The position numbers and the translations under genes are program-made. Shown here piece after piece: positions 36,859-48,433 of a DNA stretch of 64,000 bases. Where the stretch lies: positions 54,697,570-54,761,569 of the forward strand of contig OX579634.1 of NCBI GenBank assembly GCA_951230915.1. The letters run 5' to 3'. Below the pieces are notes generated by a model. That model saw nothing but the letters and a program-made list of their open reading frames with translations, did not search any database and had not been told where the DNA came from. The stretch comes from Antitrichia curtipendula. Its lineage: Eukaryota; Streptophyta; Bryopsida; Hypnales; Leucodontaceae. Each line of letters begins with the position of its first letter. Positions within the stretch are counted from its first letter, which is position 1.

Positions 36859-37880
36859 AGCTCTATCACTCTGTCTTCAAGCTGGTTCTCAAGGGTTTTA
36901 AAAAAAAATTCGTTTTCTTTCCCAAAGGTTGGTGATGGGGATAAAGGTGGTCACAACTCTAGTGCGGTGCGTTCAGCTAGGGTTCCGCCAAACGGGATAC
37001 ATGTATCCACGCAAATTTTAACGAGTATCGATGATCTTGGACTCCGAGTCAGTCATGTGAGATATACTGCTGTTCAGTAGGGGCGTCGGTCGGGACCTGT
37101 GTTCCTCATTGTATCCCATTGTTTGTACACACCGCGGGAAGCGGGAATAATATTCCATTCTTTGAGGCACCCAAATTGGTGTCTCCCACAGTACTGATAT
37201 TTCTTGTGCTTCTTTCACGCCTGGGTTCTGTGTCTTGTTTGGGTCTACGATGGATTTCATTCTTCTATGGAATTTGAGTATTTCATATTTTTCGTTTTGA
37301 ATGTTGAGGCTCATTACCAATTCTTCTCATATGCTGTCCAGCATGGTTCTTATGTACTGATCGCTATATATGTTCATGGTATGCTTGAATATTTCACATG
37401 GATTAAACAGATTAAATTTTCTAAATGTCACCTCACATGAACTCACTGGCGGAGGTTGTTGATCATTCCTTTCCCATACTTGTTGCAATGCATACATTTT
37501 TCTAGTCTTTATGACTGGAATGTATTTTTGTCCAGGAGGTCTATTTGTCATCATGCGAAACCAGAATTCTACAGAGGGTTCTGGAACACAAGTGGTTTTG
37601 GGCTGAGAATGACTATGGTGATCAGTTTCTCTAACTTTTTTTTTGCATTTTGATGACGACGGAGGTTGCTTGTTCCCCTGAAGACAAGTAGACATTAGAC
37701 AATAGTTGTCAGTTTTCAGATTCTCACTTTGTGCTCTGCTATGGGGCCTTTTGCAAAGTCTAGAACTGTAGCGAGTCCACTGGTTAGATGCTTTCTTGAT
37801 GCTTCATTCAAATTTTCAAATCCAGAAGCACTTTAGGACGTACTTGAAAATAGCCTAGCGTATAAGCTTATAAAGGGAGT
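36859..37880. other. Intergenic DNA downstream of the PME gene
   Basis: Contains the presumed PME 3' UTR. Open frames on both strands (up to 122 codons) are overlapping and show no recognisable domain. No bounded repeat seen. Confidence 0.45.
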
Positions 37881-37918
37881 ATGCCTGGATCCTGAGACTT
37901 TGGTATCTTCCCTTTACA

Positions 37919-38142
37919 GGCCGAAAAGCGAGATTTTCGACCGTCGCGAAGAGTGTGCCGAATGTACTGCGCAGTGTGGACAGCCGCCTTGTGACGGACT
38001 TCTCTTTGAACGAGCAGAACTGTTTTCCGTCGACGAGGTACCGTTTTCTGTCGACGATGAGAAGAGTTCCGACTTCCGTCTTTTAGCAAGCGACGAAATG
38101 CTTCGGGGAGCTGAAGATTGCTGCCTTCCAATCAATTTGTGA
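37919..38142 (+). CDS. Possible orphan 3' exon, function unknown
   Basis: A pyrimidine-rich run ending in TTTACAG (to about 37,918) looks like a splice acceptor. It is followed by an open frame of about 74 codons to a TGA at 38,140-38,142. The peptide is acidic and Cys-containing (EECAECTAQCGQPPCDG, then repeated SVDEVPFSVDDE). I do not recognise the family. No matching upstream exon was found, so it may be a gene remnant, a lineage-specific small gene or chance. Confidence 0.25.
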
Positions 38143-38222
38143 CAGCAAGGCAGTGCGCTGCTGACACTGGTGCAATCCAGTTTTGTTTTTACTTCTATGT
38201 TGTTTTGGGGTAGTGTTGTATA

Positions 38223-38459
38223 GGGCAATGCCCAAGGAGGAGGGCATTTCGGGAAATAAAGGGCCGACGAGGAGGGCGGAGCCCGACGAGGAGGCCCTTT
38301 ATTTCCCGAAATGCCCGACGATGAGAGGCCATTGTCCGACGTAAAACATGAGCAGAACTGGATGAATATCGGGGAATATCGGGAATGACAAATCGAATTC
38401 GGATGAGGAATCCGTAATGCTCGATTACGCAGGAAATCCCGCGCAATCGGGCATTACGC
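38223..38459. repeat. GC-rich nested inverted repeats
   Basis: A perfect 24-bp inverted repeat (38,242-38,265 and 38,293-38,316, beginning GGGCATTTCGGGAAATAAAG) surrounds 27 bases rich in GACGAGGA. It lies inside a weaker outer repeat (GGGCAATG near 38,223 against CATTGTCC near 38,331-38,338). A second hairpin follows at 38,409-38,459, with arms CGTAATGCTCGATTACGC and GCGCAATCGGGCATTACG. It is non-coding and may be a MITE or a structured transcript. Confidence 0.7.
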
Positions 38460-41406
38460 CTCAGAACCCTCCCCGCAAATGTACGGGGAAATTCCTGTGA
38501 GTGGTTTACGAAAGAGATCTTCTCTGGAGTTTTGAAGCTATTTACATCCATGGCATAGGTGAATTGAATCAAACAAATGTGGATGGAAAATCATCCATTC
38601 ATCCACAATTATATAACTATAGTCATCCAAAAGAGCCATACCATCTAAATTTTGTACACTAAATAGGGGTATTAAGGGGACGAAAAAATTAAAGGGACTT
38701 ATTATAGAAAATTGTAAATGTCTAAAACATGATGTATAGCCCCTGGATACTTCAAAAACTATTGATGTACAACAAAGGTAGATATTTATATAGTTCGTAA
38801 TATCAATTAATTAGTATGGGTCCCCTTAAATCCCCTATTCAACGTAGAAGGTTAACAATTTCATCCATTTATATAGAAAAAAATGTTTCACCAAACATTC
38901 CTTTGAAATTTTTGTATGATTTTTAGAGTAAATTTTTGCTCCCCAACAACAACCTGGTGCAATTTATGACCAAAATGGGAGTAACCTTTAGTATGATTTT
39001 CAAGCAATTGTATCATGCCTAACTTGGGAATAAATAGACTCAACTTAAATATGTTGAAAACTTGACTTGTGAAAGTCTAGCAAACTTACAACATGATAAA
39101 ATTGTCAAGGTATGTTGAGATTTTGCAATTAGAGATCTGATTGTCTTGAGTGTAATTCATCATTTTATTTTTTGAATCTTTTTGGTTACATGAATTAAAA
39201 AATTTAATTTTGTTTAAGTATTATAAGCATGTGTAAATTTAGTTGTGTTGGATGCATTTAATTGGAGAGCTTCATTTGGTTTCAATTGCAATAAGAAAAT
39301 GTTGACATGATTAAAAAAAAAGAGAAAATTCTACATGAATTAATCATTTATGAGAAGAAGATCCATTTCAAGACATTTTACATTACAAAAAAATTTGGGC
39401 CTTTAGAAGTCCACTAGAACAAGCCTGAAGGGGAATGTTTATCGATTAAAATTTTCCCACACAAAACATTACTTCCCTATTTCTACCCAGTAACTATGCT
39501 AATAGAATTAGTGTGAGAACAAAGTTTGATAGGCTACGTTGGGATCAATCACAAAAGTTAGATGATTTTGTTAGAAATATGTCACTATTTTTGACAATAG
39601 TGACATTGAAATAGCCAAGCATGTCACACTATGAAGCAATCATCCAGAGGCACAATTATTTTTGGAAAGCTCATTTCAAGTAACTAGGAGTTGGCTCATC
39701 ACAACCACACATTGAATCTAAATTGATCATTTTTGCATAAATGAGATGCTAGCTAGTTTTGAAAGCCATACGTATCACTAGAAAGGTTCAACAACTTTAA
39801 AAAGCGCTAGCATGTTCAAAAATGAACCGATTTTGAAACCACAAATTGCGTTGGAATTATAATGAAGTGCACTTCAACTTCATAACAAGGAAAAATGAAT
39901 AATTTAAAATTATACAACAATTTGGATTCCTTTTATACACTATCTACCATTTCATAGAGAACCTTTGGAGGAAAGTCAAAGAATTTTGCATTTGGATGAA
40001 GAACAAGCAAGAAATCATACAAGAAATTCAAGTGGTATGAAAATAAGTATATTAGAAGCAATTTTGAAGGTTCATTTTGTATATGTACCATTGAATACAA
40101 GTTGTAATTTTCACGAATGTTGACAACACTAGATAGTACATAGTGTAGAAAAAACATCAAAATCTTTATATGATTTTCAATTACATATATGTGTTTATAA
40201 TGATGATAAAGTGAACTTCAGCGTGATTCCAAGGCAATTTGAAATTTGAAATTCCATTCATTTTTGAGCACACACGGGCCTCCCAAAGTTCTCCTAATCT
40301 TAGCAAGATCCCAGAATTCGTAAATGAACTGTAGCCCACTGTACATACAAATGCCTAAATATTTTCTCACTCTCCAATATCCTAACTTCAAACCTGATTT
40401 CAGCTCTATCGCTTGTCTAACTGAACTACATTTCTGCTTTAATTTCGCCTCAGTGTCCATATGTGGACGAGACATTGGCTATCTATATGTATGTGAACCC
40501 TGAAGTGTTGAAACTAATGAAAAAAAAAAAAAAAAAAATTGGCTAAATATGGATGATGTGGATTCATGATAATAGATAGATAATTGTAACTCTTCTACAA
40601 TATCTATCTACATCATTGATTCACTCATTCATGTAGAGCATTGTTTCTTCTTTGCATTGATATATTACGGGGTTTGTAAGAAGCTTCTCCAAGAATAGAT
40701 AGTTATTTCATTTTGACAAAGCCTTTTTGTTACATCTGACATGATTAGTGAAATTCTCACATATTCCTTGATTTCATCCTTTAAAATACGGTTTAAACAA
40801 ATGTTAGAGTTCCTAAAGTATTGGTATTATTAAACTTACAGCATTCTCCGCCCTCGTCATGGTTTGCAAATATGAAACTACCCGCTAGAAAGCATCAAAA
40901 ATGTGAGGAGGGTTTACCGAAACCCCGTTCAGCTCACCTAATGCTGCTCTTAAACTTTGCACCTGCGAAAAACCAATCCTGGATGATACTTGAAGATGAA
41001 ACTTACAGCTTTCAAAACTGATAAAAACAGCACGAGATCTGAAAGAGTCTAAGAAGTTTCCAACTCAATGGACAGAAGCATGCAACACCAGTTTCCAATG
41101 TTTGAAGTAAAGTCTTTTGATTCTCACTGTAACTGTAATTCCTTCAGTTAACTAAGAAAGTCTAAGAAAGTTATGAAAGTTGCACCTTCTCCACTATAAC
41201 ACAAAACAATTTTGAAGCAGTTTATTCGATCGCCAGATATGCAATGAGCAATTTGTAAACACGCTGATGAATCGATGAATCAAAAAGAAATAATTCCAAA
41301 TCTGAAACGCGTCTGCCGTTGCAAACATGACATGACCTACTAATTGTGCACAGAATTAAAGAACTCAGGATTCCATCTCTTGGGTCTATGTTCATGACTT
41401 CTCAAA
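38460..41406. other. Intergenic DNA with repeat remnants
   Basis: No gene is supported. The stretch at about 39,390-39,640 is an inverted, diverged relative of 1,380-1,620. A poly-A run lies near 40,520-40,540. Open frames (up to 85 codons, e.g. 40,218-40,475 minus) show no recognisable domain. Confidence 0.5.
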
Positions 41407-41408
41407 TA

Positions 41409-41976
41409 CTCCCTCCGTCCCAAAATGATCTTCCTGTTAGACAAAATGTTCTGGATTAAGACTAAAAATAACATTTTTAAAGCCTATTTTGCACTACATA
41501 TGGAGTTTGGTGCACTCCTATTGCCCTTGAAACTTTGAGTATTGAAGTCCATTTTAAAGTGTAGATTTGGATTATTGAAAAGTGAAATTTTTTGGGTATT
41601 TTCAAAGAGCACCAGTGGTTATTTAATTATTGAGTGTGAGGTCGTCATTTTGTGGGTAGTTAGTATAAGTCAAAGACCATATTTGGACCTATATTTTGCC
41701 TCCCAAAGCCTTCATCTCCTTCAATTAGATAATATTCAAAGAGATGCAAAAAATAAAAACAAAAAGTGTTGATTGACCCCTTCAACCATTTTATTTGTCT
41801 TTTGATTAGCGATTGCATAGATGGAGGGGGAACTATCGCTTGGAATTGTTTTGTTAGTCCTAGAGAACAACCAAAAGTTAAATTTGACCAATTTGCAGCT
41901 CACAAAGTACAACAGGAAGATCATTTTGGGACAAAAAATGAAGGCCAACAGGAAGATCATTTTGGGACGGAGGGAG
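41409..41976. mobile_element. Stowaway-like (Tc1/mariner) MITE, 568 bp
   Basis: The left terminus is CTCCCTCCGTCCCAAAATGA, continuing to a 30-bp inverted end, and the last 30 bases (41,947-41,976) are its exact reverse complement. TA dinucleotides flank both sides (41,407-41,408 and 41,977-41,978). CTCCCTCCGTCCC ends with TA target sites are the classic Stowaway signature. The inner part of the right terminus is duplicated 36 bp away (41,910-41,932 and 41,946-41,968). The interior has only short, unrecognised open frames. Confidence 0.88.
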
Positions 41977-41978
41977 TA

Positions 41979-42975
41979 TGTTAAATACACGCAACTCAAA
42001 TATGTTATGTTCTCCAGAAAGGCGGATTTAAATGCTTGGGTAAATGCAAGCCCCTGAAGGAAGAGCGAGCGAGCTTTACGACCTTCTGCACCAGCCACTC
42101 GTATTCTGTGCCTAAGTCTGCAAGCGAAACACAATTTATGATCGAAGCTGATGTACACGTATCTTCACATGCATCACCAAACTCAAAGGGACCCCAACAG
42201 GTCCTAAGACAACCCTAGAGATAGATCGACTCCAAATGACACACACACAATAAAAGAGTAAACATAATCCAAACCACCTAGTTTGGCAACAGAGAACCAG
42301 CAACCCTCGCGGTCGTTTCTTTGTCCCGAAGTTGTGCATCCTTGAGAACATACCAAGAGTGGAAGAGTGACCATTTCTTGAGATTTCACCTCTTCTAATG
42401 CGCTCTACTACTCTCGGTATGTGCTCGAGGAGGCACCCTCCACTTTTCTTTATCTGCTCTTCCACGCTTCAATTCCTAGCTGCTCTTCCAAATTTCCAAT
42501 TTCCAATTTTCAATTTCCAATTATTCTTTGTAACCCAATGTAGTAGGCAACCAACGATCCCAACGGATGCGAGCCCAATTCGAAGGACGCAAGCCCCTAC
42601 CCCTCAAGAACATGATCTCGCAACCCCACTCTCGGAATACAAGTGTTCATTGCCCTATCCGGCCAGCTTCGAGTAACCTTGCAACCGGCATTCAACTATC
42701 GGTAGTCAACTTTTCCACATCAATGTCTATAATTTGCATCGGTATCAATGTTCAGCATATCATGTCCCACTTGTCAGAAATAAGTTGTTGAGTTGGGGCA
42801 AACAACACGAAACAAGAACATGTGACACATGTCAACAACAATATTAGTTTATTGATAGTGGATAGTGGAGTATTATTATATTTTTCAAAATTCATTAAAT
42901 CAATGATATGCAATCAAAACTAAGTTAAATAAAATAAAAACTATAAATAATTATATTTATTATAAAAATCAAACC
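41979..42975. other. Intergenic DNA, nothing recognised
   Basis: A moderately GC-richer patch (about 42,050-42,760) with overlapping open frames on both strands. None exceeds about 110 codons or shows a recognisable domain. Confidence 0.45.
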
Positions 42976-43395
42976 TCCAATCTGACCAATTGCACAAGAA
43001 GGGGGTCCAACTAGATAGACCTACCTCTCTAACCAAACCCTAAGCACGTTGTGCCCAGAGTGTAAATTTGGTTGTAGATAGGATTTGGATACACAAATTC
43101 AAAAACCATAGTGGATGTGAGAATTGATGCCATAGTCTTATCCATATGATAGATCCAACAAATCTTAACTATAAAAATCAACTCCCCCAATCTGACCAGT
43201 TGAATTAAAAAAAGGATCCAACTAGTCAGACCCATGTTTCCTACCAAATCCTAACATATTGTGTCCAAAGTGTGGATGTGGTTGTAGATAGGGTTTAGAA
43301 ATTCAAATTCAAAATCCACAATGGATACAAGAATTGATGCCATAGTCTTTATCCAAAGGATAGATCCAACAAATCTTAACTTGAACCTCAAGGAA
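42976..43395. repeat. Tandem duplication, unit about 210 bp
   Basis: Two direct copies (about 42,976-43,175 and 43,189-43,395) share ordered blocks such as TCTGACCA, GGTTGTAGATAGG, AATTGATGCCATAGTCTT and GATAGATCCAACAAATC. Related 67-72-codon minus-strand frames follow from the duplication and are not treated as genes. Confidence 0.65.
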
Positions 43396-43479
43396 CACCT
43401 TGGTAATAGGTCTAACTGACTATCTAAAATCCGAACCCACCAAATCCAAACCACCTACAAATTATCATCTATTTTAATT

Positions 43480-43845
43480 TTTTTCCATGAAATTTTCACA
43501 TAGCATGTGGTCAAGAAGTACCTTTAAGACACACTAATTTTCATAACTTTTGGTTCCTTTTATTAAAAAATATTGTTTAATTTATAGTTTCTTTGGAACT
43601 TTCGACATCGTAGCTAGCTTAGGCAAAATAAATTTTTTTAAGAAGTAAAAATTTGAAATTTTTTATTAGATTTATATATATGTAAAACTTTTTGAATCAT
43701 TCTATTTTGATTTTTGAAATGAAAGTCATGAAGAGTTTTAGTGTGCGGACAATTATAGAATCTCTACTCTTAAATAAACTTTGAAGTCCTTTATTTAACT
43801 CAATTTTCAATATTTTCGGGAGAAAATAGAAGCACAGGATGCTGA
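43480..43845. mobile_element. TTAA-family fragment related to member D
   Basis: Aligns with about 31,780-32,110 of member D, then stops abruptly near 43,845 where unrelated GC-richer sequence begins. No terminus is present. Confidence 0.55.
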
Positions 43846-45299
43846 CCGGCAAGAGAGTAAGCCATTTCAGTGACGAAATCCTTATTCCAACTGCTGAGCA
43901 ATTCGGGAATGGTCGGCCTTCAAAGCAGACTTGCAAAGTTGTGTGAAGGACTTGGTTGTCACAGTGACGTGAAGCTTCACAGGCAATTGCAAGATACGTA
44001 TGAAATACCGCCAATGCAATTTTTACTACAATGTACAGAAATGTATGTTGTCGACGCTTGCCACTGCGCATGAACACGGTGAACGTCACTCATTTCTGGA
44101 TTTTTTTTTAACCCATCATAGCCAGAGGTATTCATTGCAAAAAATCCCAATTCTACTCTTCTAGTATACCAATTATTTCATTAACAGTCTTAAGGTACAA
44201 ACACACTTGGGCTTAAGGCCAACCCAGTCTTAAAAGATAATAGCCTTCACTTAAAATAGAATTTCTATTTCAATCTTGCGATTTGAATCGAGCCATATCC
44301 GAAGATTCAGGGTTACAGATTCTTCTGGTCTAAATGCCTGCTGTTCACACATGTTCCCGGTTTTTTAATTTACCATGTAACATGTCGGATTTGACAACTT
44401 CAGTTTGGGGAAGTGGTCACACCTGAGAGGACCCCTCGGTAAAGTGTGAAAATGGGACCCACCGTCTGTCTTCTCCTTCACCTCAGAGTTTGCCTCTGTA
44501 GTCGCCCTCTTCTCTTGGTTTTCACCTGAAATTTGAAAGGCGTTTTGGGTTGCGATCTTCTTCGTCGACGTTGTTTCTCTCTGCGACATTGGAGTGTGGG
44601 TTCTTCTTCTTTGAGTGCAGGTTCTGTTCCTTTGAGTGAGGGTTCTGTTCCTTGGAGTGCGACTTCTGTTTCTTCAATTTGTCCCCAGTTTGTAAGAAGG
44701 CGGCTCAATTCGTCAAGGGGAGAGGAAGCGGGCGTTGCTGCAGCGCACGTTTTTGGACGTGTTGGAGATCACTCGGAGTACGGCGGAGGTATCACAGGTA
44801 TGTCCCCTCCCCCCTGCCTTTCCCTGTCGGCTTTGTCATTTGAATGCGGGTCTGTGAATATGAATTGTCATGTTCAGATCTTTGTTTTTGGGCCTGTCCC
44901 ACTGGCCGTCTAGCAAAAAATGGAGCGTCAGGTTCGGGGGTCTTGGTAGTCAGGGTTTCTTTGGCTTCTCATAGTGAACGTGTTTGACGTATGAATGTAA
45001 TTTTTTCCTCATGTTAAGCAGCTTCAATTGCTTTTGACATTTTCACCCAATTGAGAACTTGTTGTTGCAGTGTGATTTGCTCACAGTTCCTTATTGCACG
45101 CTTCGTGTAACAGCATCAGGTAATTTCTTCACCAACTCTCAATTCCGCTTCACTATTCATGTGCGGCACTGTCAAGTTTTGCTCTTGAAGTATGATCAAT
45201 TTTTTTTGTTCTATAGTGGACGACCCTCGTTCCTTTGCAGTACTGACATGCTCAAATTGCCACCGTCTGCATTGCTATGTAATTTCAGGAACTTCAGCA

Positions 45300-46532
45300 A
45301 TGGACTTCATGGCCGATCCTTTGGAGCTCATGGCGGTGACGTCAGCTCTCCTTTTGTTACTACTGTCTTCCAATCGTGCCCTTGATTTCCATCTTCCTGA
45401 CGATACCGATGATGACAATGACAATACAATGCAGAGCATCATGGGGGCAGCACCGGAGTCTTCTTATGAGATGGAGACTGTGACTCAGGCTGCCCTCTAC
45501 ACTTTCAAGTTGTGCAATGTATTTAGCATCCTGGACGATGACCTTGGCTACTGGGTGAAGCCTAGATCAACAGTATGGTTCTCTCGATTTCTGCTAAACC
45601 AATACGACGATGAGCGTTGGATTGCCATGTTCCGTATGACAAAACCAGCGGTTCATAGCTTGGTTGCACTCTTAAAGCCTAGAGTGCAAAAGAAAGACAC
45701 AAAGTACCGCTTCGCAATTCCTGTCCTTGTTCGAGTTGCTTGTGCATTGTTCAAACTCACTCATGGTGCAAGTTTGTTTATTTGCAGCGAAATGTTTGCT
45801 ATAGGGAAGAGCACAATTTCGTTGGTGCTCCGGGAGGTAGTGGAAGCCATAAACATCACTCTGAGGTCTGAAATTGCATGGCCAACTGGAGACCGGTTGC
45901 TTGAAGTTGAAGCCGGTTTTCAAAATTTGTGCGGGCTGCCAGGAGTCCTTGGGGCAATTGACGGTACGCATGTTACAATTTGTAAACCACGAAACGTCCC
46001 AACTGACTATTATTATTTTAAGTCAGGCGGTTATACTTTAAACTGCCAGGCTGTAGTTGATAGTAACAAGCAATTCTTGGATTTGTTTCTTGGGATGCCC
46101 GGATCCACGAATGATTCACGAGTGTTGCGTCGTTCCTCCTTATACCAGAAGGGAATGCACGGTTCATTGTGGGATCCTACAGTTTCCTACGAAGGGTTTC
46201 CACCGTACTTGCTTGCCGATTCGGGTTACCCCTTGCTATCGTGGCTTATGGTGCCGGTTAGAGGGCAAGGGAACTTGCCTATAGTTGACACTTTGTTTAA
46301 CAGAAAGCTTCGTCGAGGCCGTGGTGTTGTGGAGAATGCATTCGGCATACTCAAGCAATCGTTTCGGGAGCTTTTGGTCAAATCTGACTTGCAGGTGACG
46401 TTTCTACCTGATGTCATTACGTGTTGTGCTATCCTTCACAAAATGTTGCTTGACCAATCACATGAAGAGGTGGAGACACTTCTCCAAGTACTGCGCACGG
46501 AGGGACTGCATGAAGTAGACGAAGATGACTAG
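45300..46532 (+). CDS. PIF/Harbinger DDE transposase, truncated by a premature TAG
   Basis: A 410-aa Harbinger-type (DDE_Tnp_4 / HARBI1-like) transposase that would cut and join the element's ends. The catalytic triad is present: D221 in GAIDGTH, D307 in LLADSGYP and E345 in RGVVENAFG, with 37 residues between the last two, as in the family. A helix-turn-helix-like region lies near 145-205. The start ATG lies 12 bases after a TTTCAG acceptor, so the 5' UTR is probably spliced; the frame is open upstream to 45,192. After TAG (46,530-46,532) the same frame continues 38 codons to TGA (46,647-46,649) with a basic tail (RKRQQLGVYLALQ). The original protein was probably about 449 aa. Confidence 0.9.
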   Translation: MDFMADPLELMAVTSALLLLLLSSNRALDFHLPDDTDDDNDNTMQSIMGAAPESSYEMETVTQAALYTFKLCNVFSILDDDLGYWVKPRSTVWFSRFLLNQYDDERWIAMFRMTKPAVHSLVALLKPRVQKKDTKYRFAIPVLVRVACALFKLTHGASLFICSEMFAIGKSTISLVLREVVEAINITLRSEIAWPTGDRLLEVEAGFQNLCGLPGVLGAIDGTHVTICKPRNVPTDYYYFKSGGYTLNCQAVVDSNKQFLDLFLGMPGSTNDSRVLRRSSLYQKGMHGSLWDPTVSYEGFPPYLLADSGYPLLSWLMVPVRGQGNLPIVDTLFNRKLRRGRGVVENAFGILKQSFRELLVKSDLQVTFLPDVITCCAILHKMLLDQSHEEVETLLQVLRTEGLHEVDEDD

Positions 46533-46910
46533 GGCGCAATTGTGGATTTTAGGGATGCCGTTCAAGAAGACACCGCTCATGCTATGGGTGCACGGAAGAG
46601 GCAACAACTTGGAGTGTACTTGGCATTGCAACGTAATATCGCCATGTGATAAGGTGAGGTGAGGAATGTCATGTTCTGTTTTTTTTTATTGCTTTCTGTT
46701 AACCTTGTATAGATTTATCTGTTTCAAATGCACCATGACTTCAGACGTTGAAAATGAACTATAGCAAATTTATAATTCACTATAACAAAGTCAGTACAGC
46801 AGTGCATGTGGATGCATTGATTGCAAAGGAAAAAGCCTTGTCACTAATGCTGCTTTCTGTTGTCTGCAGGTGCACAAGGCCGCTCAGTTCTATGCGGGTC
46901 TACCTCAATT

Positions 46911-48433
46911 CTATGTGGTGGAATGTGTAGACTTGTCACCAGTAGTGCTAGCATTCCCATGCTGTGGTTTAGGGTCTAAACCAGGGAGGCCATCTGATGG
47001 CACTGCCTCATGTTCTTTGAGAGAAGGAGTGGCCACCTGTGGCTCATCTCCAGCTGACTTTTCTTTTGGAAAGCGCAAGCCTATACTTAAAATTGAGGAC
47101 AACTGAGTCAAACATTGAACTACTTCTCCTTGCTTCATAATGGCTAGCTTGGCATTCTCATTGGCTATGACACTACTCTCATGCAGTCGGAGGTCTTTCT
47201 CCCGTTGATACTGCATTTGCTCAGAAAATAACTTTAACTGCACTTCAATCTTGGACCTCTCAAGGTCCCTACTAGCATCGGCCATCTCCTTCATTTGAGA
47301 GGCCATGACATCGCCACTTGCCCGTGTGGCATCTGCGATTATGGTGTGTCCCGACAGGTTCTTCCGTTTCACAGCAGTGTTGCCCGCACGGCGTCTGGCA
47401 CTACACTCAGATATGTCGCTGGAGCTTATGAGCTGTGGCGTCACACCAGCAGGAAGTAAGGGTCGTTTTCCAAATCGTACGCCAGTGTTGTCAGGTTTGC
47501 TTGCTGTTGATCCGGTACCTGTGGTATGTCCTTGCAATGCTGACGGTGTCCTGGTGCTTGTATCGGCAGTTGTTTGTACTTGTGCAGCTATGTCCATTGG
47601 GTCTTCGTTTTCTTGCTCACTGTCTTGGATTTCTTCTTGGATTTCTTCAGTCTCAATGGTTGGTGGTCTTTGGCTGCGGTAGTTGCCATCTTCATTGGAA
47701 AGCAGATCGGGAGTGTGCGGTGGTTGCATACTTGGACGACTGCCGTACCATTCGTACAAGCTGTAGAAAAGATCCCGTGAGAAAGATCGTGGGAGTCCTT
47801 CTGTCCTTCGATCCGCAATTGTGAGATTCCAGTAGTCAGCTCCATTTGTACCCGTTCTAGCAAAGAAGTCGGCAATCCGCTTGTACTCAGGTACAATTTG
47901 ATTCCACTTCGTTTTGCATGCTGCAACGTCGCGGGGATATGGTGAAAACCCAAATTTCATGACATCTTGACTCACACGTTGCCATTTCCTAGTGTCTGCA
48001 TTCATCAGGTCGCATGGATCCACTGTGTTGATCTCCTCCAAAAACATGTCCCGCTTTGCGTTGCATAATGTCGTGACCTCCTGGGCTGACCAGTTAGGCC
48101 CGCGGTCCTTGCAAGCACGCTTCGGTGGAGTAGATTCAGCTCCGCTTGAACGAGGACTTGGTCATGCTGCAGGAAGTGTCGGCCTCATGGGAGTTGCTGT
48201 GACTACGTTGGCGGCCATGACGGTACCTGCACATACGAGAACTTATTATATATTAATGAATTTTTTTATCAGAAACTCATTGCAGCATCGGAGTCCTTGT
48301 TTGTGTTGTGCAGGTCCAGTTTCCCTGGGGTAACGCTGTTTAAATTAATCAAGAAAAATTGCGTACTTGCTGCTCGAGGGGTCGGAACTGCAGGTGCCAT
48401 GCCGTAATTTGCAGAGTCCAGGACGTTTTCCAT
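46911..48433 (-). pseudogene. PIF/Harbinger Myb/SANT-like gene with a nonsense codon
   Basis: This is the usual second gene of PIF/Harbinger elements, a DNA-binding partner that helps nuclear import and end recognition by the transposase. Exon 1 (48,433-48,367) and exon 2 (48,226-46,911) join in frame across a 140-bp intron (donor AGCAA|GTACGC, acceptor TGTGCAG), giving a 460-codon frame. A TGA (48,164-48,162) interrupts codon 44. Downstream are the tryptophan-bearing Myb/SANT-like (trihelix-like) helices, from GPNWSAQEV through RKWQRVSQ and CKTKWNQI. A downstream ATG at 48,047 would lose the first helix. The C-terminal half is low-complexity with a Glu-rich segment and a predicted coiled region (QMKEMADASRDLERSKIEV). 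Confidence 0.82.
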
